Positions 16,266-24,987 of a DNA stretch of 64,000 bases are shown here, piece after piece (positions within the stretch are counted from its first letter, which is position 1; each line of letters begins with the position of its first letter). Where the stretch lies: positions 186,001 through 250,000 of the forward strand of contig JAFAFR010000058.1 in assembly GCA_023423405.1 (NCBI GenBank), in the 5' to 3' direction. The DNA is from Bacteroidota bacterium. Its GTDB lineage: Bacteria; Bacteroidota; Bacteroidia; Chitinophagales; Chitinophagaceae. The notes beneath the pieces are model-generated. The model had not been told where the DNA came from. It did no database searches and saw nothing but the letters and a program-made list of their open reading frames with translations. The translations under genes were made by a program, and so were the position numbers.

Positions 16266-17181
16266 CGCTGATATGGGTGATGGTGGTGATGCCATAAATG
16301 AGGTCGCGCAGCCGCTTCTGTGATATCTGCTGTTCCGTGCGGAGTCCATAATCCCAGTACTGCATTTCCAGCATATCGCCCACGGGATAAAGGTCGTACA
16401 GCACAATAAAATGCGTGGGCGCGCGCAGCTTGAACAGGCTGTATTTGTGCGGGTAGAGGTATTTGCTGTTGACGAAAAGCAGCACCACGCCTTTTTTCAA
16501 TTCGCCCGATGCATGGCCGGAAAGGTCGCGGATCTTTGGCCGGGACAGGTCAGACCCGCGGCTGCTGATCTGGTCGTCGGTGAAATGGGTGAGCATGCGG
16601 TTGAACTTACCATAATTGGTGCCTGCCCAGATCTTGTTCTCATCGCCCATATTGAATTTGTGGTCCACGAAATTCATATAGCCTTTGAACTGGTCGGCCA
16701 GGGTCAGGAACCAGAGCTGGTTGGCGTGCAACATATCGAGCTCGCCCTTGTTTTTGAGCATGCCTGCTGCCTTGCGCACCCTTTCCGATGGTTTCAGCGT
16801 TCTCTTTTTCAGCCTCGCCTCGCCGTTGTGGTAGAGGGCGAGGATTTGTTGCAGGTAGATATCGGGATGGTAGCGGAGCAGCAGGTGGGTCATGGCGGCA
16901 TAACCGCAGAAATTGGTCGATTTGCCCTGGTTGATGTATTGGGGGTAGAGGATGTTCTGCCGAAGGTTGGCAAAAAAGAGGGCCGGTTTCACGTGGGGCC
17001 AGTAAGGGGAGGCCAGCGTGGTGTCTTCCTTCCGCAGCATGGCCAGGGCCTTTACCTGGTTGCGGCGCAGGGCCATGTCGTAGCGATGATCGCTCACCAC
17101 ATTGACCTGCGCGGTGCTGTCCTGTGCGTGTGCGCAGGTAAAACACAGCAGGAAAACGAAAAATAGAATCGGCTTTTGCAC
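16258..17181 (-). CDS. Secreted protein with papain/C39-like cysteine peptidase motifs
   Basis: No ATG precedes the signal peptide, so I place the start at GTG 17179-17181, giving a clean signal (MQKPILFFVFLLCFTCAHAQ) and 307 residues; TTG at 17184 is equally possible. The catalytic pattern of papain-like C39-type peptidases is visible: INQGKSTNFCGYAAMTHLL (Gln85, Cys92), APTHFIVLYDL (His257) and QYWDYGL (Asp277). The middle segment between Cys and His (about 165 residues) is charged and helix-rich. The family is not known to me, so the peptidase call rests on motif order alone. It overlaps a lipoprotein gene by 8 bp, and both could form a secreted enzyme/partner unit. Confidence 0.65.
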   Translation of the reverse strand: MQKPILFFVFLLCFTCAHAQDSTAQVNVVSDHRYDMALRRNQVKALAMLRKEDTTLASPYWPHVKPALFFANLRQNILYPQYINQGKSTNFCGYAAMTHLLLRYHPDIYLQQILALYHNGEARLKKRTLKPSERVRKAAGMLKNKGELDMLHANQLWFLTLADQFKGYMNFVDHKFNMGDENKIWAGTNYGKFNRMLTHFTDDQISSRGSDLSRPKIRDLSGHASGELKKGVVLLFVNSKYLYPHKYSLFKLRAPTHFIVLYDLYPVGDMLEMQYWDYGLRTEQQISQKRLRDLIYGITTITHISDE

Positions 17182-17217
17182 CAATGGTAAGATAGGGGGT
17201 TCAACCCATACGGGCCT

Positions 17218-17231
17218 TACACTTTTGTGTA
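17218..17231. promoter_or_regulatory. Perfect palindrome TACACTTTTGTGTA, copy 1
   Basis: This 14-bp perfect dyad (TACAC-TTTT-GTGTA) lies 36 bp upstream of the peptidase-like gene's start and 112 bp upstream of the divergent antiporter. The identical 14-mer recurs at 36316-36329, also between divergent genes. A regulator site is possible; none is proven. Confidence 0.3.
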
Positions 17232-17342
17232 CCTCCAAGCTACATATTTTATTGAAATGGACCCCTATCAAAAGAGGCAACTGTTCTAAATCCGGAACTG
17301 CCGCGGCAACTTTTCGCCGGATCCTGTAATTTAGACGGCGAA

Positions 17343-19628
17343 ATGAAAAGAACGCGGACCAGTATTTTTTACGTCAGTACCATCGGCCTTTTTGCAGCGC
17401 TAATTTATTGGTTCATTGTTTTAGGAGGAAAGCTTGAGCAGGGCAGGAAGGTCAATACCACTGTACAATCAAAGAGCCAATGGGAAGATTTCACCGACTC
17501 CCTGGTTCATAACCTGACCCATCCGCTGGCGGTACTGCTGGCACAGATCGTTACCATTATTTTGGCGGCAAAATTCTTCGGCTGGATCTGCCGCAAGATC
17601 GGGCAGCCCACGGTGGTGGGTGAAATGATCGCCGGCATTGTGCTGGGGCCTTCCTTCCTGGGTATGTATTTCCCGGAATTCTCCGCCCTCCTGTTCCCGG
17701 CCAAATCGCTGCCCAACCTGCAGTTCCTGAGCCAGATCGGGCTGATCTTTTTCATGTTCATTGTGGGCATGGAACTGGATATGAAAGCGCTGAGGAACCA
17801 GACCCGCGATGCGGTGATCATCAGCCATGCCAGCATTATCATTCCCTTTGCCATGGGCATGGGGCTGGCTTATTTTTTGTACCAGGCTTTTGCGCCGGAA
17901 GGGGTGGGCTTTCTTTCCTTTGGGCTCTTCATGGGCATTGCCATGAGTATTACGGCATTCCCTGTGCTGGCGCGGATCGTGCAGGAGCGGGGCATCATGA
18001 AAACCAGGCTGGGCGCCATGGTGATCACCTGTGCCGCTGCCGATGATATAACGGCCTGGTGTATCCTCGCTGCTGTGATAGCGATTGTAAAGGCCGGCAA
18101 TTTTGTAAGCGCCCTTTACACGATTGCTCTGTCCCTGGCCTATGTGCTGCTGATGATCAAAGTAGTAAAGCCCTTTCTCACCAGGATCAGTAATATTTAC
18201 CCGGCGCGGGAAAGCCTGACCAAACCCATCATCGCTATTTTTTTCCTGACCCTTCTCCTGTCGGCCTATACCACGGAGGTCATTGGCATTCACGCGCTTT
18301 TCGGCGCATTTATGGCGGGGGCCATTATGCCTGACAACCTTAAATTCCGCTCGCTTTTCATTGAAAAAGTGGAGGACGTTGCGCTGGTGATCCTGCTGCC
18401 CCTGTTTTTTGTATTCACGGGGCTCCGGACCCAGTTGGGTTTGCTGAACGATCCGGGTCTGTGGAAGCTCACAGCCCTCATCATCCTGATCGCTGTTGCC
18501 GGAAAATTCCTGGGGAGTGCCGTTGCGGCAAAGATCGTGGGACAAAGCTGGAAAGACAGCCTGGCCATTGGCGCCCTGATGAACACACGCGGGTTGATGG
18601 AACTGGTGGTGCTGAACATCGGGTACGACCTGGGCGTGCTGAGTCCGGAAATATTTTCCATGATGGTGATCATGGCGCTGGGCACCACCTTCATGACGGG
18701 GCCTGCGCTGGATTTCATCAACCGGGTATTCCGGTCAAAGCAGGAACAGGTGGCGCCGGCTGCGCCCGGCCCCGACCAGTACAGGATCCTGTTCTCTTTC
18801 GGAAAGCCCGAATCGGGAAAAGCGCTGCTGCAACTGGCGCACCAGTTCACACGTAAACTAAATGGCCGTGCAGGCCTTACCGCGCTGCACCTGTCGCCCT
18901 CCGACGACCTGCCACACTATAATATCGAACAATACGAAGAGGATTGCTTTAAACCGGTGGTGGAAGAATCTCTGGCGCTGAACCGGGAGGTGACCACTTT
19001 GTTTAAATCTGCTGCCACCGATATCGACAGCGAGATCATCAGCGTGGCCAATAACGGCGACTACGACCTGCTCCTGATCGGCCCGGGGCAATCTATTTAT
19101 GAGGGCAGTTTCCTGGGCAAGCTGCTGGGATTCACTACGCGCATCATCAACCCGGAAAAGCTGCTGAATACGGTTACCGGGAAGGAAAATATTTTCAACA
19201 GTTCTCCTTTCGGCGAGAGCACGCAACATATCATCAACAAATCGCATGTTCCGGTAGGCATTCTGATTGACAAGGGCTTCACACGGGCGCGCCACGTATT
19301 TCTTCCGCTGTTCGAAGCGCGGGATATTTACCTGGTAACCTATGCAGAAAAGCTGGTTGCCAACGCGAACGCAGCGATAGTGATCCAGGACAGGATCGGG
19401 CTTATCAACAGCGATGAGGCACTGAAGGAAAGGATCAGAAAAATGGAAGAAGATGCGCCCGGTCATATCAGCATACTCAAAGACAGGGTCATCGACCGGT
19501 CGTTGCTGAAGATGCAGGAGCTGGTACTGATCAGTTCGGAAAGCTGGAAAAAATTGATGGATTCCAAAACAGTGTGGCTGCCCGATATTCCTTCCACACT
19601 GATCATTTCTGAAAAAAAGAGGGGTTAA
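17343..19628 (+). CDS. CPA2-family cation:proton antiporter with cytoplasmic USP-like domain
   Basis: This 761-residue membrane protein has one N-terminal TM segment with a short periplasmic loop, then about 12 TM segments of the Na+/H+ exchanger domain. Landmarks are PTVVGEMIAGIVLGPSFLG, IGLIFFMFIVGMELDM, ITCAAADDITAWCILA (core acidic residues DD) and TRGLMELVVLNIG. Residues about 470-761 form a soluble tail like two universal-stress-protein folds (ADIDSEIISVANNGDYDLLLIGPG). It resembles KefB/GerN-type exchangers that swap K+ or Na+ for protons; the ion is not determined. It is monocistronic, followed by a hairpin serving mainly the opposite strand. Confidence 0.92.
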   Translation: MKRTRTSIFYVSTIGLFAALIYWFIVLGGKLEQGRKVNTTVQSKSQWEDFTDSLVHNLTHPLAVLLAQIVTIILAAKFFGWICRKIGQPTVVGEMIAGIVLGPSFLGMYFPEFSALLFPAKSLPNLQFLSQIGLIFFMFIVGMELDMKALRNQTRDAVIISHASIIIPFAMGMGLAYFLYQAFAPEGVGFLSFGLFMGIAMSITAFPVLARIVQERGIMKTRLGAMVITCAAADDITAWCILAAVIAIVKAGNFVSALYTIALSLAYVLLMIKVVKPFLTRISNIYPARESLTKPIIAIFFLTLLLSAYTTEVIGIHALFGAFMAGAIMPDNLKFRSLFIEKVEDVALVILLPLFFVFTGLRTQLGLLNDPGLWKLTALIILIAVAGKFLGSAVAAKIVGQSWKDSLAIGALMNTRGLMELVVLNIGYDLGVLSPEIFSMMVIMALGTTFMTGPALDFINRVFRSKQEQVAPAAPGPDQYRILFSFGKPESGKALLQLAHQFTRKLNGRAGLTALHLSPSDDLPHYNIEQYEEDCFKPVVEESLALNREVTTLFKSAATDIDSEIISVANNGDYDLLLIGPGQSIYEGSFLGKLLGFTTRIINPEKLLNTVTGKENIFNSSPFGESTQHIINKSHVPVGILIDKGFTRARHVFLPLFEARDIYLVTYAEKLVANANAAIVIQDRIGLINSDEALKERIRKMEEDAPGHISILKDRVIDRSLLKMQELVLISSESWKKLMDSKTVWLPDIPSTLIISEKKRG

Positions 19629-19632
19629 AAAA

Positions 19633-19658
19633 AACAGGATCCGTTGCCGGACCCTGTT
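19633..19658 (-). terminator. Intrinsic terminator of the siderophore receptor gene
   Basis: The stem AACAGG-x-TCCG pairs with CGGA-x-CCTGTT around a TTGC loop. On the minus strand it is followed by a run of eight T, a strong terminator for the receptor gene ending at 19686. It may also help stop the antiporter transcript from the other side. Confidence 0.75.
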
Positions 19659-19685
19659 CTGCTTACAAGACCAACTGCTGGGAAA

Positions 19686-22055
19686 CTATAGTTTAATGGT
19701 TGTCATCAGGCGGAAGTTGCGCGGTTGTTCGATGTCGTAATACCATTCCTGGGTATCGGGTTGCCAGGAGCCGCTGGTGGCGTATTTCTTATTACCGAGG
19801 TTGTACACATTGAGGCCAATGTTGAACCTGCCGAATGTATAAGAAAGGGCCGCATCGAAAATGGTGTAGGCGGGCAGGTATTTGTTTCCATCGGAGCTGG
19901 AATAACCGGGCCAGGTGCCGCTGCGCTTATCGGTATACTGCATACCTGCTCCCAGGCCAATGCCTTTCAGGAAGCCGCTGCTGACCTGGTATTTGAACCA
20001 GAGGTTGGCGAGGTTTTTGGCAGTTCCGTTGTTCTGCAGTCCGATGAGTGATTTGTCTTCGTCCTCGGTGATTTTTGCATCCACATAAGAATAGTTGGCG
20101 TTTACGTAGAGGTTGTTGCTGATCTTACCGGCAAGGTCTACGTCAACGCCTTTGGCGCCCACCTGTCCGGTTTTCAGGTAGAAGCCGGGATGGAGCGGAT
20201 CGCTGGTGCCCACGTTGTTTTTAACGATGTCATATACAGAAGCGGTTATAGATAACTGTTTGCCGAAGAGCAGGGCCTTCACACCCACTTCGTTGTTGCG
20301 ACCGGTGAGCGGTGGCAGCCTTCCTCCGCCATAGATGGCGCCACGCTGGGAAAGAAAACTTTCATCGTGCAGGGCATACACGGAAATATTGGGCGTAAAC
20401 ATATAGGTGATGCCCAAACGCGGCGTGAATTTATTGTCGGTGATCTCGTAAGCGGGATCATCGGGTGTATTGTAGTCCTGCCCGGTGGTAAGCCGGGTGA
20501 ACCTTCCGGCGAGCGTCAGCACCAGCCTGTTGAACAGTTTCAGGTGATCCTGTACATAGAGGGCCTGCCACATGGTGCTGGTTTGCCAGGAAAATTTGTC
20601 GCCCGAAAATTCCAGCGATTCTTTTGGAAGATAATAAGCCGGCGAACTGATGGAAAGCGGGAACTGGTTCACTTCCTGCCCCCAATTATCGCCATAGGTG
20701 CTTCCTTCGCTGCCGCTGCCGTAGTCGATGCCGAGCAACACTTTGTGCTCAGCCTTTCTTCCCGTATGGAATGTGCCGTCGACGAAGAGCTGCATGTTGG
20801 AGAGGTTGCCCCACCAATCGTTCACTGCCAGGTAGCGATAGAGCGAATCCTTGTTGGGCGACAGTCCTTCGAGGTACAATGTTTTTCCACCCCAGGAAGT
20901 GGTCATATAAGCGGCCTGCGCGTGAAGGGTCCAGTTGTCGTTGAACTTGTGCTGCAGGTAAACGCGGTTATACCAGTCGGCTGCACTCCAGCGCGGATTG
21001 TTGGGATCGTTGATAGCGATGTCGGTGGGTACCACCCAAAGCTCGCCATTGACGGACATAGACGAATGGGTGTTTTCCTGCGTGCGCGCCTTTACATAAT
21101 TGGTTTCCACCGTGAGGCTGGTATTGTCGCTGAATTCGTATTTCAGCACGGGCGCCACGAAGAAGCGGTTGAAATAACCGAAGTGATAAAACTCATTGTT
21201 CTGCTGCACGCCGGCATTGAGGCGGTAGGTGAGTTTGCCTTCTTTTTTGAATTCGCCGCCCAGGTCGATATTGGTGCGCATCATGTTCCAACTGCCCACG
21301 CCAAAACCGATATCTGCGATCTGCTGGTGCGTGGGTTGCTTGGTAACAGTATTGATGAGACCACCTGGTTCGGAGTTCGCCAGCATGAAGCCAGCCGGGC
21401 CTTTCACGAATTCAAGCCGCTCCACCATGGCCGCATCTTCCTGCGCGTTCCACCAGATGGGGCCACCGATGCCGTTGCGGTAAGTGCCGTAGGTGGCGTT
21501 GGTGCCGCGGATCTGGACCGTCATGTCCATGGCGCTGCCATAGCTTTTGGTGATGCCGCTGGAAAGCCGGAAGATCTCTGTTTTGCTGAGCAGGCCCATG
21601 TCCTGCAGCGATTGTTTGGTGGCAATGGTGATGTTCTGTGGCACTTCAATAAGGGGCGCGTTGAGGCGGAGCGAAGCGGAGGGTTTCTCCGCTATATAAG
21701 ATTTGCGGTTGGCGTTAACGATCACTTCGCGCAGCTCCTGGTCAGATGCTTTTACCTGCAGGGAAAGCGACAGGGTTTTGCCGGCTTCTACCTGGATGTT
21801 TTTTTCAACAGGTGTATGTCCAACGAGGGTGGCGAGCAGCGTATAGGAACCTTCGGGAATGTCCGGTAGTATGAATTTTCCTTCGGGCGACGTAACAACG
21901 GTTTGTTTTTCGCCTTTCAATTGTATGGTAACGTAGGGAGCAAATGCGCCGTCGGAAGTGGTTACAACGCCTTCTATAGTTCCTTTGGGAGATTGGGCGC
22001 CGGCCTGCCATATAAAGGCCAGAAGGCCAAACAGCAGGGAAATAGATTTCTTCAT
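19686..22055 (-). CDS. TonB-dependent siderophore-type receptor
   Basis: This 789-residue protein starts at the ATG at 22053-22055, chosen because the signal peptide (MKKSISLLFGLLAFIWQAGAQ) begins there. A carboxypeptidase-D-like N-terminal domain (GTIEGVVTTSDGAFAPYVTIQLKG) is followed by a FhuA/FecA-type plug (QDMGLLSKTEIFRLSSGI, DMTVQIRGTNATYGTYRNGIGG, VERLEFVKGPAGFMLANSEPGGLINTVTKQP). The 22-strand-type barrel ends at FRLMTTIKL. It should import ferric siderophores or a related chelate across the outer membrane. It is not a SusC, since it lacks the VVVIGYG signature and a SusD partner. No Fur site was recognised upstream. Confidence 0.92.
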   Translation of the reverse strand: MKKSISLLFGLLAFIWQAGAQSPKGTIEGVVTTSDGAFAPYVTIQLKGEKQTVVTSPEGKFILPDIPEGSYTLLATLVGHTPVEKNIQVEAGKTLSLSLQVKASDQELREVIVNANRKSYIAEKPSASLRLNAPLIEVPQNITIATKQSLQDMGLLSKTEIFRLSSGITKSYGSAMDMTVQIRGTNATYGTYRNGIGGPIWWNAQEDAAMVERLEFVKGPAGFMLANSEPGGLINTVTKQPTHQQIADIGFGVGSWNMMRTNIDLGGEFKKEGKLTYRLNAGVQQNNEFYHFGYFNRFFVAPVLKYEFSDNTSLTVETNYVKARTQENTHSSMSVNGELWVVPTDIAINDPNNPRWSAADWYNRVYLQHKFNDNWTLHAQAAYMTTSWGGKTLYLEGLSPNKDSLYRYLAVNDWWGNLSNMQLFVDGTFHTGRKAEHKVLLGIDYGSGSEGSTYGDNWGQEVNQFPLSISSPAYYLPKESLEFSGDKFSWQTSTMWQALYVQDHLKLFNRLVLTLAGRFTRLTTGQDYNTPDDPAYEITDNKFTPRLGITYMFTPNISVYALHDESFLSQRGAIYGGGRLPPLTGRNNEVGVKALLFGKQLSITASVYDIVKNNVGTSDPLHPGFYLKTGQVGAKGVDVDLAGKISNNLYVNANYSYVDAKITEDEDKSLIGLQNNGTAKNLANLWFKYQVSSGFLKGIGLGAGMQYTDKRSGTWPGYSSSDGNKYLPAYTIFDAALSYTFGRFNIGLNVYNLGNKKYATSGSWQPDTQEWYYDIEQPRNFRLMTTIKL

Positions 22056-22228
22056 CTGTAGCGGTTTTGGTTGGTTGGTGTTTTGAGAGTGCAAATGTTG
22101 CACGGGAACCTGCAAAACCGTTTTCGAATTCAGGAAAACCCATTTGGCGGGACAGAAACCTGACAGAGCTATGACAAAGGCATAGAGGCCTGTGCAGCAA
22201 GGGTGGTTATGGAGAGAAGAGATGTGAC

Positions 22229-23122
22229 TCAGTAGTGGCGATGCTCAATGTATTCGTTTTCCACCCTGCCGTCTTCATACAATTTCAGGATGGCATAACC
22301 CGGCGCCGATTCCTGGTAGTAATAGGGTTTCGCCGAACGCTGGTCGCCTTCTCCCCACCAGAAACCGCTGAGTGAGCCGTTGCAGAAATAGTGCACATCG
22401 TTGTACCAGGCGCGGTCGAGCAGGTGCTGGTGCCCGCTCAGGCAAACCCTTACCTTGTCGCGGTGCTGGTAGAACAATTGTTTCAACTCTTTATGGTCTT
22501 TGTGCTGGCCGCCTTCCCAGGTATTGGTGACCGTTAGGATGGGAAAATGCGACATCAGCAGCACATGCCGGCCCGCGGGCTGCGCCGCCAGTTCCTTCTT
22601 CAGCCATTCCATCTGTTCCGGGTCGAGCGAAATGCCGTCGTTGTTGCCGTCCAATACAATGAAGTGCCAGTTCCTTTTCGTGAAACTGTAATAACGGTGT
22701 GGCATACCCGCTCTTTTAGCGGCATAGGTTACGCCGTACATGTCGTCGTTTTTTGAAGGGGCCGCCCACCAGTTGTCGTGGTTGCCCACGCAGGAGTAGA
22801 CTTCGTATCCTTTCAACGTGGCGATGCAGTCGTCCCAGCATTTCCATTGCTCCAGCACGCGTTCGCGCGTAATGTCTTTGTAGTCGGCCGCGTGAATGGA
22901 GTCGCCGCCGTTCAGGAAAAAGTCGACCTTCCTGGTTTTGATCTCTTCGAGGCATTGCACAAACCTGCGGGGGATATTCATTTCGGGGCGCACGTGTACA
23001 TCGGTAATATGGGCAATGGTTAGTACCGGGTTTGGTTTCCGGTTTGCTGCATGGCTTTCGCCGCCCAGGGCCAGAGCGCCTGCAGTGAGGGGAATGCTGC
23101 GGAGAAAATCACTCCTTTTCAT
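22229..23122 (-). CDS. Secreted calcineurin-type metallophosphoesterase
   Basis: This 297-residue protein starts at the ATG at 23120-23122. MKRSDFLRSIPLTAGALALGGESHA is an export signal (no twin arginine). All five metal-site motifs of the family are present: IAHITDVH, FLNGGDSIHA, SCVGNHDN, LMSHFPIL and LSGHQHL. It therefore hydrolyses phosphomonoesters or diesters in the periplasm or outside. It follows a SusCD pair on the same strand with a hairpin between, so it may belong to that locus and prepare a phosphorylated ligand. The substrate is unknown. Confidence 0.9.
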   Translation of the reverse strand: MKRSDFLRSIPLTAGALALGGESHAANRKPNPVLTIAHITDVHVRPEMNIPRRFVQCLEEIKTRKVDFFLNGGDSIHAADYKDITRERVLEQWKCWDDCIATLKGYEVYSCVGNHDNWWAAPSKNDDMYGVTYAAKRAGMPHRYYSFTKRNWHFIVLDGNNDGISLDPEQMEWLKKELAAQPAGRHVLLMSHFPILTVTNTWEGGQHKDHKELKQLFYQHRDKVRVCLSGHQHLLDRAWYNDVHYFCNGSLSGFWWGEGDQRSAKPYYYQESAPGYAILKLYEDGRVENEYIEHRHY

Positions 23123-23149
23123 AGTTCCTGTATGTATAAAAATGAGGAA

Positions 23150-23167
23150 GGCCCTCCGGGGAGGGCC
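23150..23167 (-). terminator. Hairpin after the second susD
   Basis: GGCCCTCC pairs with GGAGGGCC with almost no loop, followed on the minus strand by TTCCTCATTTTTA. It can end or attenuate the sigma/FecR/SusCD transcript between susD and the metallophosphoesterase gene. Confidence 0.55.
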
Positions 23168-23186
23168 CTCCATGTTGACCTACTGC

Positions 23187-24968
23187 TTACTGCCAACCAC
23201 TCGGCTGGGTAAGATTTTCATTCAGCACCGTTTGCTGGAGCGGAATGGGGAAATAATAATATTTGGGTTCAACGAACTGGCGGGGCTGTTCTTTGTCGCG
23301 TTCAAAAAGAATGCGGCCCGATGTATTGCCTGACAGGTAAAAAGCGCCGTCGGAAATATAGTATTTCACGAGTTTGGCTTTTACGTCTTCGGGCAGGCCG
23401 GCAATGGGGCTCTCATCTTCCTTTGACGCCAGGATGGCGATGTCGTAAGCGCCGTCGCCGGTCACGTCCATCGCGCCCAGGGCGGGTACGTACATGCCTT
23501 CGGAACTTTGTCCCAGCAGGGCGCCGGCCTTCCAGCGGTAGAGATCGTCGAAGCGGAAACCCTCACAGGCCAGCTCCACCCGGCGCTCGCGCCGGATCTC
23601 GAGGATCACGCCTTTGTTGGCGCCGCTCACCGCGGGATATTTTGTTGCCAGGTAGTTGTCGGGCTGGGCGTTGGCGGCCGCCATATTCATTGCAGGCATG
23701 CCTACGCGGGCCCTGATTTTGTTGACGGTATTGTCGAGGTCGGTTTGGCTGAGCGTGCCCAGTTCGGCCTTCGCTTCGGCATTCACCAGCAGCACTTCTG
23801 CATAGCGGAAGATGGGCAGGTCGGTATAGTTCAGCTCCCATCCGCCTCTGAGTGCAGGATCACGGGGATAGAACTTGATCTGCAGGTATCCGCCAAAGCT
23901 GGGACGGGTAATGTAGGGACTGTTACCGGGCGCGGTGATAAAACCCGGTGGCATAACGGTTTCGCCTAGACGCGGATCGCGATTGGCGAAGGTTTCCACA
24001 AAGGTCTTCCTGTCGTAATTCGCTACCGAGGTAAAGGGCGTTCCGTCTGCCATCAGGAATTCATCGGCCAGGCTGGCGCTGAGGGCCCATTGCCAGTCGA
24101 GCACCACGTGGGTGTTGTTGGCCACGCCCAGGTCCTTGCTGCTTTTTTGCAGGAAGATCACTTCCTTGTTACCGGAAAGCGCGTTGCTGGAGAACAGGTT
24201 CCTGTAATCGGCTGCGCTGCTGCCCTCAATGGCGAATCCGCCGTTGCCTTCCATGATGGCCTGCGAAGCCGTAGCGGCTTTTTCGAGGAAGGATTGTGCA
24301 GACGACTGCAATCCCAGTTCTTCATGGTACTTGCGATAAGTGCCTTCGTGCAGGGCTACGCGCGCCAGCAGGGTAAGCGCACCCCATTTGGTGATACAGG
24401 TGTTGTTGGTGCGGTCGGGGAGGATGTTTGCCGCGGCAAATTCCAGGTCGGCCATTACGGAGTCCACCACCAGGGCTCGCGGATCCTTGGCTTTGTAAAG
24501 CTGGTCTTCATCGCTGGTGCTGAGCGCATGTGAATACCAGGGCACATCGCCATAGCGCTTCACCATATTGTAATAAAAGTTCGCGCGGAAAAACCGGGCC
24601 ACGCCCACATAGTGGTTGATCAGCACCGGGTCGCCCACGGTTTTGCCCACATTGTCGAGCATGAAATTGATGCTGCGCAGGTTGCCCCAGTTGTCCCAGC
24701 CACCAACGGTAGCAGGTGTTATACCGCCGCGTATGAGGTTGTCCGTTTCGCTGCCGCCGGTGTTCACCGAAATGTTATCGGAGTAAAGGTCGTTCCAGGT
24801 CGACCGCAGTTGCCCGTAAAGCCCGTTGGTATAGGTTTCCAGGTCGGTGGGTGAGCCGAAAAATTCTTTATCCGTTACGGCGCTTTGCGGAGACCGGTCC
24901 AGGAAATCTTTTTTGCAGGAAACACCCAGCAGGGATGCGGCCAGCAATATATAGGAGAGTCTTTTCAT
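23187..24968 (-). CDS. SusD/RagB-like lipoprotein of the ECF-controlled locus
   Basis: The 593-residue lipoprotein starts at the ATG at 24966-24968 (MKRLSYILLAASLLGVSC, lipidated Cys19). Landmarks are DFLDRSPQSAVTDKEFF, ARFFRANFYYNMVKRYGDVPW, DLPIFRYAEVLLVNAEAKAEL and ILEIRRERRVELACEGFRFDDLYRWKAG. It pairs with the SusC encoded 19 bp upstream. Ligand specificity cannot be read; no glycosidase is linked, but a metallophosphoesterase follows. Confidence 0.94.
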   Translation of the reverse strand: MKRLSYILLAASLLGVSCKKDFLDRSPQSAVTDKEFFGSPTDLETYTNGLYGQLRSTWNDLYSDNISVNTGGSETDNLIRGGITPATVGGWDNWGNLRSINFMLDNVGKTVGDPVLINHYVGVARFFRANFYYNMVKRYGDVPWYSHALSTSDEDQLYKAKDPRALVVDSVMADLEFAAANILPDRTNNTCITKWGALTLLARVALHEGTYRKYHEELGLQSSAQSFLEKAATASQAIMEGNGGFAIEGSSAADYRNLFSSNALSGNKEVIFLQKSSKDLGVANNTHVVLDWQWALSASLADEFLMADGTPFTSVANYDRKTFVETFANRDPRLGETVMPPGFITAPGNSPYITRPSFGGYLQIKFYPRDPALRGGWELNYTDLPIFRYAEVLLVNAEAKAELGTLSQTDLDNTVNKIRARVGMPAMNMAAANAQPDNYLATKYPAVSGANKGVILEIRRERRVELACEGFRFDDLYRWKAGALLGQSSEGMYVPALGAMDVTGDGAYDIAILASKEDESPIAGLPEDVKAKLVKYYISDGAFYLSGNTSGRILFERDKEQPRQFVEPKYYYFPIPLQQTVLNENLTQPSGWQ

Positions 24969-24987
24969 GTCGGAAAAATTGTTGCTG

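Noticed and set aside
19631..19658. Hairpin as terminator for the antiporter (plus strand).
   Set aside because: The T-run lies on the minus-strand side; on the plus strand the stem is followed by CTGCTTAC, so it serves the siderophore receptor chiefly.
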